Below, piece after piece: positions 13,109 to 24,141 of a DNA stretch of 64,000 bases (its first letter is position 1; every line of letters begins with the position of its first letter). Source of the stretch: Ditylenchus dipsaci (lineage: Eukaryota > Nematoda > Chromadorea > Rhabditida > Anguinidae). Below the pieces are notes generated by a model. The model was not told the origin of the DNA. It worked only from the letters and a program-made list of their open reading frames with translations, and made no database searches. The stretch spans positions 806,001-870,000 of the forward strand of contig SADC01000886.1 of assembly GCA_004194705.1 (NCBI GenBank). Direction: 5' to 3'. A program made the position numbers and the translations under genes.

Positions 13109-13944
13109 GGTTAATCATTTTTTCTGTGGCAAATTTACTTTTTTGTGGCAAACTTATTTTGTAGCAAATTTATTTTTTTCCGTGGAAAATTTACTCTTTT
13201 TTGTAGCGAATCCTATTTTAGTCCGTAGCACATATACTTGAGGTAGTGTGCTTATTTATTCATCCTAAATTCTCAAACTTGTATGTTTTCTGTAGCAAAT
13301 TTACTCTGAGTCTATGAAAGACTTTGACTTCATGAAAGACAGGTGGATTAATTGCTGATAAAGCTGCTGGACTCTAGGTCTAATCTAGCACACATACCTG
13401 GCACACTCTCGGCTGCTTCATTACTCAATATCCTGATGGATCAGTTATGAAATTCTTAAATTCAAGCTTTCCGGATTTACCACCAATACAATGCATGATG
13501 ATAATTCTTTAAACCTTAGCCACATTATGCTCTACCATTTTGAGAAAGGCAACACTTCAGTCTGTACGCTTTTGGATCGTAATGGGCTTTCTCTTGTGAA
13601 GAAAAGAGTGTTGGCCGAAATAGCCGGGTACAAGTGGGATCTTTCAGGAATTTGCAATTTTCGGGTGCTGGACCAAACCGAAATTCCCAGTTCACTTTTC
13701 TCGAAAATCGGTTTTCAGTCTAAAAAGACTAAAACAGTATGCGGATCAAGCGTATCAACAGATATATATATGTTTCTGAAATTTTTAGAAATAAATAAGC
13801 ACACTAACTCAAGTATATGTGCTACAGACGAAAATCGGATTTGCTACAAAAAAAGAGTAAATTTGCCACAAGAAAAAGTAAATTTGCCACAAAAAAAAGG
13901 AAATTAGCTACAAAGAAAATTTGCCACAAAAAAAATGATTAACC
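13109..13944. mobile_element. Foldback element with 9-bp target duplication (MULE/FB-like)
   Basis: The ends are GGTTAATCATTTTTT and AAAAAATGATTAACC. Both sides are flanked by the identical 9-mer TAAATTATA (13100-13108 and 13945-13953). The arms (about 140 bp) are built of repeated TGTGGCAAATTTACTTTTT units on the left and complements on the right. A 9-bp duplication together with subrepeat-containing arms is the known pattern of Mutator-like and Drosophila Foldback elements, so the assignment is an inference. The interior has an open frame (13491-13907), part of which (HIMLYHFEKGNTS) faintly recalls a mariner N-terminus. Confidence 0.75.
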
Positions 13945-14489
13945 TAAATTATATAGTTGCACGGCCTTTCATAATGCCCGAAAAACGTAATTTTTTACAT
14001 TTGAATGAGATTTTGCGGGAAATCCAAAACTATACATCAAACTTCAATTTAAAAAAGATGAGTTCCAAAAATAAAATAGCTTCTAGTTTTCACACGTACT
14101 CAATCAAGCAAATATTTTTTCCAACTTTTTAGAAGCGATCCGGGGCTACGTTTTGGTATATGAGTTGTTTCAGGATGAAAATTTCGTACTTTTCGATACA
14201 AAAAAATTTGTGTAATTTTTTTCCTTATATTTGATATAAGTCTAGACTTTCGTCCGACCTACACTCAAATTTTTAAAGAAAAAATGAAAAATCTGATATT
14301 TATGACCTATTTCTACTTTTCGATGAAACGTCGAACAGGTCTATTTTAAAAAATTTGTAAAAAAAAAAAAAGATACACTTTCAGACGTTTTGAAAAGCCG
14401 TGAACTGTGTGTAGTTTTGGCATGAGATCCATTTTTCAAGAAAACTTGATTTGTTGATTTGCTTGAGCATGGACGGTTGTTGAGCAGAA

Positions 14490-17400
14490 CTAAAAAGCCT
14501 TGAGCTCACCCCAAGATTCCAATCTTTTTCTCAATCTTTTTTTATCGAACCAGTCTATCATGGCAGCATCTTTGGGGTCGCATTTGCCTTTCCACCTAAA
14601 CACAATTATAAATTAGAATAGAAATTAAAAGTTGTGATTGCCTGCTTGGTTTGCAGTAGACCTCTGCAAAGTCCAAGTATCTGCTCATCTTCTCCCATTC
14701 CACATCATATATCTGGAAATAATTATATTATCTTACAACAATTTGCGGTTGTATTTTTAGAGGTATAAATTGACTCCTGTATTTTTAACAATATCGAAAT
14801 ATCAAGTTAATTATATTTTATCGGTATTATTGAGGTTGAAAAACCCTATGGCTCGTTCACGGACTGCGACTTGGATTGCTAAATTTTTATAACATTTTCA
14901 AATTTGTAAAAAAATTCAAACTTACACTGTGTTAGGCGGAGCCTTGTACAGTGGCGCTAACATAGGCCAACGCCCACTAGGACGGGCTCAAATGTGAGAT
15001 TTTTTCATAAAAAACCAGAATAAAAATTTTGCAAAAAATCAACCGGAGGATTTTTGAGTGGGGGTCGAGGGTTAAATCGCGTGTGTGTTTGATACTCATA
15101 CAAACTTAAAGGGGCATGCCCGTGCCCGACACTGTGAAATTTGAATTTTCAAAAGGCGGGACCACTTTAATGCGTGAGACCGAAAAAAATTCAAATGAAA
15201 TGTTTCATTTTAATTATATTTGCTATCGTGTGTAAGAGTGTGCTGTGCAATTTCCTTCCGAATTCTAATATCCCGCTGCGTCCGCAGCCACTATATATCG
15301 ATGTCTTTTTTGTTTCAGGTTACTATAAGTAGAAGCCAATTTGTTGCCTCGGAAATCATTATGTAAGTTTTTATCGATTATTTGCCGTCTTTTTCTTTGT
15401 GTGGTTTTTGCGTTTTTCAGGTTTATAAGGAACTCTTGACACCGACTTTCAATTCTGATGGCAATCGTACAAGAGCACTGCTGAAAGGGAGCGACTTCCG
15501 CAAGCCGAGCGTGAATACATCACTCGTCGAGTCAACTAGAACATTGAGCTGAAAAAGCAGGTGTGTGGCACTGGCAAAGATGGCGAGCCTAGAGGATATG
15601 TTGGTCATCAATCAAAAGTCTGTTTTTCATTGTCCCGAATATTGGCTATCTAATGTTTAATGTTTATCTAATGAGCTTTGAAACGCTATTTCGAGAAGCT
15701 TCTATTTCTGATTTTGAGGTTCAATGGTCAGGTAAATTTTATTTTTTCTCACTAGTCCTGCTGCGTATAGCTGGGCGAAGTTAACGTAGAAGTTCTCGTG
15801 CTCTGACAGTCATGTTACACAGGCCTAGCCATACTGTCTTGATTATAGAGCACGAAGACACATAGAGAGCGGTACTTCGACCACATATATCCCGACAAAG
15901 TCAATAATTGGCACATAAACAGAAAAAATCTGATGTTACGTACGTCGACGACTTCGCCCAGCTATATGCAGTACGACTAGTTGGAAAAAAATAAAATTTA
16001 CCTGACCATTGAACCTCAAAATCAGAAATAGAAGCTTCTCGAAATAGCGTTTCAAAGCTCAAAACATTAGATAGCCAATATTTGGGACAATGAAAAACCT
16101 GACACGCCCATTTTGATGCCGCGCCGTTTTGATGCCGCCCATTTTGATGACGCGCCGTTTTGATGCCGCCCATTTTGATGCCGCGCCGTTTTGATGCCGG
16201 CCGTTTTGATGCCGGCCATTTCGATGCCGACCGTTTTGATGCCGGCCATTTTGATGCCGCCCATTTCGATGCCGACCGTTTTGGCACCAAATTGGTGCTA
16301 TTCATGAGAAAAAAAACTTTTTTTTGCCTGTCTTTGGTTTTGCCACAACTAAGAGTTTCTGGGTAGCTTTAGGTAAATTGTGAATCTGATACTTGCCCTA
16401 AACAGGTATTCACCTCTAAAAATCCAAAATTATAGATTTGGCCTGAAGTAATTAAAAATCATTGACCCTATCTAAAATGGTGTCCTGAACTAAATTTGGT
16501 AATTCCAGAATTTGCAGAGATCTAAATTCTGAAATGTTTTATGACCCTTAGGGTATACAGATGGTACAGAGATAGTACTACAAAGTTAATGGTACAAAGG
16601 TTATTGTAACTAGGTGTAGGCCCTCAGGTGGTAGTACTAAGGCAGCACCTTGGCATCGGTACTCAGTTAGAAGTGCCAAGGTAGTGTTATTTAGGTAGTA
16701 ATGTCCAGGTAGTGGTGCGGTGTCTAGCTACCCAGGTAGTGGTACCCAGGTGGTTGTATTCAGGTGTTAGTATGCAGGTAGAAGTGTGAAGAGATAGATG
16801 AGAAGATGTTTTGGGAGGCACCTGGATACCATCACTTGGGTAGTTCCAGCTCTTATTCACTTCGGAGGAACTACTTTTTATTTTATTTTCTATGATTTGC
16901 AATGTGAAACGTGCTGGTCTTGGACGCAAAGCAGCCAACCCAGAGCCGGTACTAAAAAAAGTATTCGTCAAAAAAATGGTATTCGTCAAGCGCTGGTTTG
17001 AAATAAAATATGCTCAGGACAAGATTCTAATTGCAATAGAATAATTTTTATTTAACTTCCATTCATGAAATATCGCATTCGCGCTGGAAACAGGCTTAAA
17101 GATCCCAACATATCGGAAGAAATCGAGAAAAGGGACAAAGCAAGAGAAAAGAGTTCTATTCTTATGAATAGCATCAATTTGATGCGGCATCAAATTGTCC
17201 GGCATCAAAATGGCCGGCATCAAAGTGGGCGGCATCATAATGGGCGTCATCAAAATGGGCGGCATCAAAACGGCACGGCTTCAAAATGTCACGTACCGAT
17301 GAAAAACAGACTTTTGATTGATGACCAACATATCCTCTAGGCTCGCCATCTTTGCTAGTGCCACACACCTGCTTTTTCAGCTCAATGTTCTCGCGGACTC

Positions 17401-20400
17401 GACGAGTGATGTATTTGCGAAATAGCGCAACAATGAAACTACCTTGCTGCTACTGTTAAATGCTGCACAACCTTCCTCCAATTTCAAATTTGCATGCACC
17501 AGGTAGAAACGAATGTTATTGTGCATAAAGGTAACCACACCAAAGTATGCTGTTCTTGGCACACCCATCTGCAAAACAAATCAATTGATAGTGTATACTA
17601 GTATATAACCATTTACCCTGAAATCAGTCATCAGTTTGAACTGGTTGGCTATCCTTCTGTACTCTCTGGGGTCTTTGTAGACAATTCTGTATGCAGATTC
17701 AGCTGACAACTTCCCTTTTGGCTGCTTGGCTAACAGCTCAGCGACAGAAATCTCTTTAGCTTCTGTGACCATTTTGCCAAATTGAACATCAAAGTTTTCT
17801 TTCTTTAGTCTATCCAAGTCAAGCAGTGAAAATTCAACAGATTCAGTGGGTAGTCGAATGGACATTAGGTAGTTTTTGAAAAGGCCACTGAAATTTACTT
17901 TGGTAAATATGGAACATGTACGTTTAAGGGTCTCTAAGTATAGAGGTAGGAAGTTGGATGTCACAGTCGGAGATGGGAAGTAAGAAGTCGTTAGCCAAAC
18001 TCTGACATTTATTTTTTCTGGTCCAACTATCAAAAACCTTTTTTTGGGGAAAGATCCTCAAAAATAGATCGGTTTACTTTACAGAACGAAAAAATGATGA
18101 AGACTTGCAGAGCTACGGGACCTCAAACACTTTAACATTCGACTTCCTACCTCCATTGTGGGCACACTATTAAACACACATACTTGCTAGAACCTTTTCC
18201 AGCCACCTGCATGTTGTGAAGTGTCCTTGAAATCTAAGTTTACTTTATTAATACATTATCCTCGGGTCGAAAACAGGCACTTGTCCACTTGGGATATTTT
18301 TATATACTTTCACATTTGTTTGAATTTTTTTTTCAAAGAATTCCACTTTTTGCGTGGCTAAAAAACAACAAGGCGCCAAGGCAAAAACACTGAGTTCTGG
18401 TACAGGGCCAAATAATCTTCAAAAGTACCTCAGGCCTAATGCAGACTCTGTCCTTGCGCACATCTGTCTGCCGCATCCAGTCGTCCCAGTAGATGTTAGG
18501 CCAGTTGGATGAGAGTTCAGCCCACAACTTGGAAGTCATCATCCAGCCCAGGCCAGGAAAGAAATCAGTCCTGTAAAGTTGGTCTCCTTTATTTCGATCA
18601 GTTAGTGACACAGCGCCATTGTCATTCCAGGCTGACACACACCAAATAGAGGGGTCTTCATACAGCAAACGTTGGGTGGCTGAGAAGTAGCTGAAGAAGT
18701 CATTGGACAAATCCAGGTCATCTGCAAATTGGAATTTCAACCGGTTTAGCAAATTTTAAACCAACCCTCAGTGATGATGACAGTTTTATAGTTCATCTGG
18801 TTGAACACTTTGTCCAGTGACCACTTGTAGTGTTGAGATATATAGAAGTAGTTTCCTGCAAATTTAAAGCTTGCATAAATTTTATATTATTGTATTTGTG
18901 TCCCACTTACTCACACTCTTAGCCATAGATGTAGGCGGTTGGGTTTATCTTTGCGCTAAAAGAAAGTTATATAGTTTAATGTGAGCATCACTTATGCCAG
19001 GTCCTTCTAACTATGTCTAATATGGTGCAGCAAATGAGCGCTAATAGATATGTCAGCCGTGCAAGTCGAGCCTACGATTTCTCAAACACATTTCATAAGT
19101 TCCCACAGCCAAAAAGCCCGTAAATTTGACAGAAAAAACCAAAACCTGTATATGGAATGCGTTGGCAGATGAGTTAACAAATTGGACAATAGCCTGACTA
19201 ACTGTCTCAACATTTCCATCTTGGCTCACAACAATGGGGAACTTGTTAGGGTGTTTTCGTAATCTAAGTAACCAATTTAGTCACAATTACATTTGTGTGT
19301 GGCAAACCTCTTGATTTGTGCCAAGTGGTTAGCAATAGCTTCAGGTCTATTAGCAGCCATGACCAGTACTGCTAACCTCTCGTCCACAGGCACCATTTGG
19401 CTCTGAATTTACCAATGTATTTAATGACACAATCTGTAAAAATGGACCAGTGCCTAGCCATGACAAAAAATGAAATTTTTTCTTCAATGCCTATTTTGTA
19501 GCCTGAACTTTGGGGACCTCAAAACAGCTGTAATCTTTTTGAAATGATAATATTGTAATAAGTAATAATCGTTTGAAGTTGGTCGGTCATCAGGTACCAC
19601 ATTTTTTCACTTCTCAACTTGAAAGGCTCTAGCTCCAAGTTTTCACCATCGACCTCGCACTTATAATAGCTTATTTTTCATTTTTTTTTTCATTTTTTTC
19701 TTCCTTTCTAAATGAGCAAAGATCAATCTTTGACTTTTTTCCAAACAAAGTCTGGGAGACTGATTAAGCCTCCAGTGAAATATGGAGCTCACCCCAAAAC
19801 TAATGCTACTGATCCTCCACCCCACGATTTAACCCAAATTGATTCCCTTATTTCTAACCTCCAAAATTCCATTGACCCTAACAATGTTCTTCTCAACACC
19901 TTGACAACTATTATTCTACAACAACAATCCATTCTCAACACCATCACTAAGCAGCTTGATTCTATCAACCAGCAACTCTATGGACACAGCCACCAAGTGG
20001 ACAATAATACTTTGTCATCTGAAGAAATTGAGCGCCGCCGATCTGTTGTTGTCAGTGGATTGGCGAATTCAAAGATGATAGTGCTGTTGCTCGTTTTAAG
20101 GCTGACTCTGAAACTATTGCCGAGATCATGGGAGAAATTGGTGTTGAAGCATTGCCCCGTGTCTACCGTCTTGGAAAATATGACCCATCCAAGTCCAGAC
20201 TGCTGAAGTTAGTGTTTCCTGCTTCTGTATTTGCACATGCTACAATTCGAGGACAAAAAGTTCTCCGTGACCAGCAACAATATCATGGCCTATATTTCCG
20301 TCCTTCGCTGACTCCAGAACAAAGGAAAGCAGAATTCGAATTGCGTCAAGAATGTCGGCTACTCAACAAAGATGGAAGAAAAATGAAGATCTTTAATAAA

Positions 20401-23400
20401 AAAATTGTGCCGGTCAACCAGGCTAAGCAGGGAAACTAAATTGGTCACAAGGAAATCACGGTTTATCTTTTATTACTTTTAATTCTCGCTCAATTGCAAA
20501 TAAACTTAATGATTTTCATTTTCTCTTAAATCAATATAGCTTTTCGGTTCTATGTCTAAGTGAAACTTGGCTTACCAAAAAGTTTCCTGATTCTCTTCTT
20601 TGTCCTAATGCAAACTATGTTGTTTTTCGGTCTGATCGTAATGGTAAGGGTGGTGGTGTAGCTACTATAATTTCTTCAGCATATCACTCAACTCTTGTAA
20701 AAACTAGCACTGTTCCTCCACTTGATATCTTGTGTGTCGATATTTTCTCTCCCCAGCTTAATAATGCAATAAGGCTAATTAACGTCTATATTCCTCCTTC
20801 TATAAATTTAAAAGTCGTCGAAGAGTTTTCAAAAGTTATGTCTGAGCTAATGACTGTTTCATATCCAAAAATTTTCGTGGGCGATTTTAATTTTCCTCAT
20901 ATAACCTGGAATCCGTCTATACCAAAGTCACCTATGAACAAGTGTGAAAAATATTTTTATGAGTTTTCCAAAGAAGTTGGCCTGGTTCAGCTTATCTCGA
21001 AAAAGACAAGAGGTGAAAATATCTTGGACCTTTTACTCACTGATAATCTTCTATTATTTCTAGAATCCAAGTCTTATCGCCTTTTTCTAGTTCTGATCAT
21101 TCAAAAATCAGTTTTCAAGCTTATTTTGAGCATCACCGACAAAAACAATTCAAGGTGCTTTCGTTTAAAGAATGCTGCCTGCCGAAAATAAACACTCATC
21201 TTTCCAATGTGGATTGGAGAGAACGCTTTTATTATTCACAACCAACCATCAATGGTCTCTACCAGGCATTTCAAATGAGTCAAAAAAGGCTATTTATACT
21301 TTTGTTCCTCAAAGAACCATTGCTCCTGCTCAGTTACCAAACATATTGTATCAATAATGAAATATAGAGAAGAGTTATGGAGAGACATAAATCAACCACT
21401 GGTTTTGGAAAAATTTGAACAAACTAGCTATTGTCTAAACAAAGAACTTTTAAATATTTTAAAAATCGAGAAAAAAGGCTTTTAACAAATAAGACTTCGA
21501 AAGAGATTTTCAGTTACGTATCAAACCAAATAAAGTCAAAAAATTGTTCCATTCCTTCACTTGTAATAGACAATAAGCACATCTTCATTCCAGAAGAAAA
21601 AGCCCAGGCTTTCTCTGAATATTTCGCCTCAGTTTTTCTCCCTCCCACTGATACATTCATCAACAGTTCTTTTTCCAACAAAGGTATTGGTTATATCGAC
21701 ATAACTGTTGACATGGTTTACAAACACCTAATTTCTCTACCAAGTAAAGTTAATACATCGCCTGATGGAATACCTTACATCTTTCTCAAAAATAGCGCTG
21801 AATTTCTAAAAAGAAACCCATCACGGAAATCTTTAGGTACTCTATGATGAGTGGTACTATTCCAGATATTTGGAAGATGTCCTATGTTCACCCTATTTTC
21901 AAAAAAGGAGATAAACACGATCCCTCAAGCTACCGTCCTATAAGTCTGACATGTTCATTATCTAAAATTTTGGAGAAAATCGTTCATGAAAAATTATTAG
22001 CATTCCTCTTATCTCGCAATTTAATCCCAAAATTCCAACACGGTTTTTTAAATAAGAGGTCTGTTAACTCACAAATGATTGAGGTGTTTGACGATTGGTC
22101 AAAATCAATAGAAGAAAATAAGTGTACTGACGTTTGTTATTTTGACATTTCAAAAGCCTTTGACACAATCTCACACTCTATTCTTCTCAGAAAATTGCAA
22201 AAAGCTGGTGTTTATGGAGCATTGTTGAAATGGATCAGAAATTTTCTTGTTTCAAGGTATTTTATGGTAAAAATTCAAGATTCGTTTTCTCAACCAACCC
22301 TCCAAACAAGTGGTGTTCCTCAAGGATCTGTATTGGGCCCTATTCTTTTTATTTTCTACTTTTCTGAGTTCTCATCGTCTTGTCAAGTCTCAGGAGTGCA
22401 GCTAAAGTTATATGCCGACGATTTGAAAGTTTATGTTAGCTTCGACAGAGAGACTTATCCAAAAACCTGCAAGTTTTCATACAAGAATTTTTCGAATGGT
22501 GTTGTGAAAATGAGCTAAAAATATCCCTGAAAGTGCCAAGTTTTACACCTTGGCAAAAAGAACCCTCACCATATATATTATCTGAATGCCAATCAAATAG
22601 CTCCTGTTAAAAATTCAATTAAAGATTTGGGCATAGTTCTTACCCCAAACTTAAAATGGAATGCCCACTTAGAAAACCTATGCAAATCTGCTTACTCTCG
22701 CCTATTCACTCTTTTTAAGGCTGTTCGCTCGACTGATTACAAGTTCCTAGTACTACTATACATGACATATGTAAGACCATAATTGAAACTTCTTCTGTGG
22801 TGTATAATCCTTATTTAAAAAAAGATATTAAGAAAATAGAGCGGATCCAGAAAATTGCCCTTAATCAAATATACTTCAGATCACTTAGGAATAATATCCT
22901 GATAAACCTCATTATGAAAAGCTCTTAAAATTATTCAAAATGGAAACTCTTCAAAAAAGACGACTTAAAGCTGACCTTGTTTTCTATCACAAAATAGTAT
23001 TGAAAAAATTGATATTAATCTAAATATCCCGTCTCTTCAGTCATCCTATAACTTCCGAAAACATAAAGCTAGTGTACCCTTTTCCAAATCCGATTTCCGA
23101 TTCCACTCTTTCTTTGTTCGGACACCTAAAATTTATTATGCTCTTCCAGCTGAAATTGTTGCTTCCCCTACAATAACGCTTTTCAGGAAAAAACTCAAAG
23201 AATGTGATCTAAATGATTTTGTATTGTAATTATTTTTAAAGAAATATGTATTTGTTTTCGTCGCGCACTTGTTGCGTAAACAATAAATAAATTTTATTTC
23301 TCATTGAAAAATCTTTCTAACGTGTACAAGGGGTTTTTAAAATTATTTGAGACATTTGAAAAAGGGGCTTAGTTTGAAAAGATGCCATTTGGAAAAACCG

Positions 23401-24141
23401 TGAAGTTGAGAAAGAACCTTAATTTGACCACTTTATTCCGCGTTGGCCATTCTAAATTCAATGCATTTGTAGCGCTCTTCTTGCGCTACAAGAAAGGATT
23501 TTTTTTTTCAAAATTAATTTAATTCTTTTCAAATTAAGCCCATTGATCCAAATTTTTAAATAACTACACATAAAGAAGCTCTTTTATGAAGAATAAAAAA
23601 GCTATGGTGAGTGTGGGGTTGATGGTGAAACTCGGAGCTAGAGGCCCTTCAAGTTAAGAGTTGAAAAAAGTGGCACCTGATGAGTATTATTTTAAATAGA
23701 GTCCAGCCGTTTTGAGCTTCCCAGAGTTCAGGCTACAAGATAGGAGTAAAGTTTAAAATTTTATTTTTCCGTCATGGCAACTCTTCTCGAGAAGTGGTCC
23801 ATTTTTACAGATTGCGTTTTTTAGGTTAAATACAATGCAGTTTTCAAACCTTTTTGTGTGTAGCTCTTCCCAGACCAAATATTGTAGGGATTTGAACATG
23901 GTATTGACTAATTATTTGACTTGGATCTCTTACCTTAAGCATATTTTCAAGTTTACTACTGGGTCTCAACAAAAACCTGGTGCTTCGCTGATCCTCTCAG
24001 TAAATTGTACACCTGGACAATGATGAGTAATATGCTCAAACAGATGAGTATAATACAGAGACCAGGAACACTGAGCAAGTGTCTGGACCAGTAGTTGAAC
24101 ACCCTTCTGCGCTTCTTGGCTACCATTTCCATGAGCTGCAT
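14490..24141 (-). CDS. MGAT1: Alpha-1,3-mannosyl-glycoprotein 2-beta-GlcNAc-transferase (GnT-I)
   Basis: GnT-I starts complex N-glycan synthesis in the Golgi by moving GlcNAc from UDP-GlcNAc to Man5GlcNAc2. Exons: 23977-24141 (basic tail KKRRR, then the type II membrane anchor), 19308-19402, 19146-19263, 18911-18955, 18766-18855, 18429-18721, 18184-18233, 17617-17887 and 17443-17568. Conserved blocks appear in order: [11 protein letters not shown], the metal-binding EDD split across an intron (VIITE at the end of one exon, DDLDLS at the start of the next), [38 protein letters not shown] and [13 protein letters not shown]. Exon phases agree throughout except exon 4, where one base seems missing. 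Exon 9 ends on a good donor, so a C-terminal extension is likely; 14662-14712 (in phase, [12 protein letters not shown]) and 14490-14595 ([15 protein letters not shown], stop at 14490-14492) are the best candidates but less certain. Intron 1 holds a retroelement, intron 9 a nest of foldbacks. Confidence 0.9.
15108..15180. repeat. Fragment of GGGGCATGCC-family repeat
   Basis: TTAAAGGGGCATGCCCGTG is followed by AAAGGCGGGACC, as in the other copies of this family. It lies inside the last large intron of MGAT1 and looks like a truncated or solo fragment. Confidence 0.45.
15490..17430. repeat. Nested foldbacks with 15-bp minisatellite arms in MGAT1 intron 9
   Basis: The outer arms are about 15490-15625 and 17295-17430: GGCACTGGCAAAGATGGCGA at the left is matched by the complement at the right. 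An inner foldback is formed by about 15640-15775 and 15955-16090 (GAAACGCTATTTCGAGAAGC and its complement). Next to these are two oppositely oriented minisatellites of a 15-bp unit (TTTTGATGCCGGCCA-like): 16115-16290, and its complement at 17175-17280. Because the unit is 15 bp, one strand reads FDAGH/RFDAG-type repeats in open frames; these are not genes. Confidence 0.7.
16560..16800. repeat. Degenerate GGTAGTGGTACCCA minisatellite
   Basis: Imperfect tandem units of roughly 13-16 bp with a GGTAGT / GGTACC core run through this interval, inside the foldback complex of the MGAT1 intron. There is no coding evidence. Confidence 0.5.
19432..23826. mobile_element. Long inverted arms enclosing a non-LTR retroelement
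   Basis: About 250 bp at 19432-19690 is the reverse complement of about 23595-23826. Shared strings are GGTCCATTTTTACAGATTG at the outer side, GTTCAGGCTACAA in the middle and GATGGTGAAA near the inner side; TTAAATACAWTG may be the extreme end. Identity is imperfect, roughly 75-80% by eye. The arms lie within MGAT1 intron 1 (23976-19403) on either side of the retroelement. The simplest reading is a foldback DNA element whose loop received the retroelement. Confidence 0.65.
19712..23300 (+). mobile_element. CR1/Jockey-type non-LTR retrotransposon, degenerate
   Basis: ORF1 (19712-20439, one frameshift near 20130) has a C-terminal nucleic-acid-chaperone-like region with [22 protein letters not shown]2 follows directly. 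Its APE endonuclease (about 20442-21120) shows LSETWL, GGGVA and [11 protein letters not shown], then SSSDHS in another frame. The reverse transcriptase (21431-22520 and beyond) shows [31 protein letters not shown] and the catalytic YADD. A C-terminal region ([14 protein letters not shown], then CDLNDFVL and stop near 23229) completes it. At least five frameshifts or stops break ORF2. The 5' UTR is almost absent and the 3' end is an AT-rich AATAAATAAA tail. It is antisense to MGAT1, within its first intron. Confidence 0.9.

Noticed and set aside
13491..13907. Mariner transposase gene inside the 9-bp-duplication foldback
   Set aside because: Only about 13 residues recall a mariner N-terminus; no HTH continuation or DD(E/D) motif follows, and the tail of the frame is arm subrepeat.
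16160..16366. A gene for a RFDAG/HFDA repeat protein
   Set aside because: The frame is a by-product of a 15-bp minisatellite that is open on both strands and lies in an intron of MGAT1.
16115..17280. CRISPR-like array
   Set aside because: Units are contiguous 15-mers without spacers, in a eukaryotic intron.
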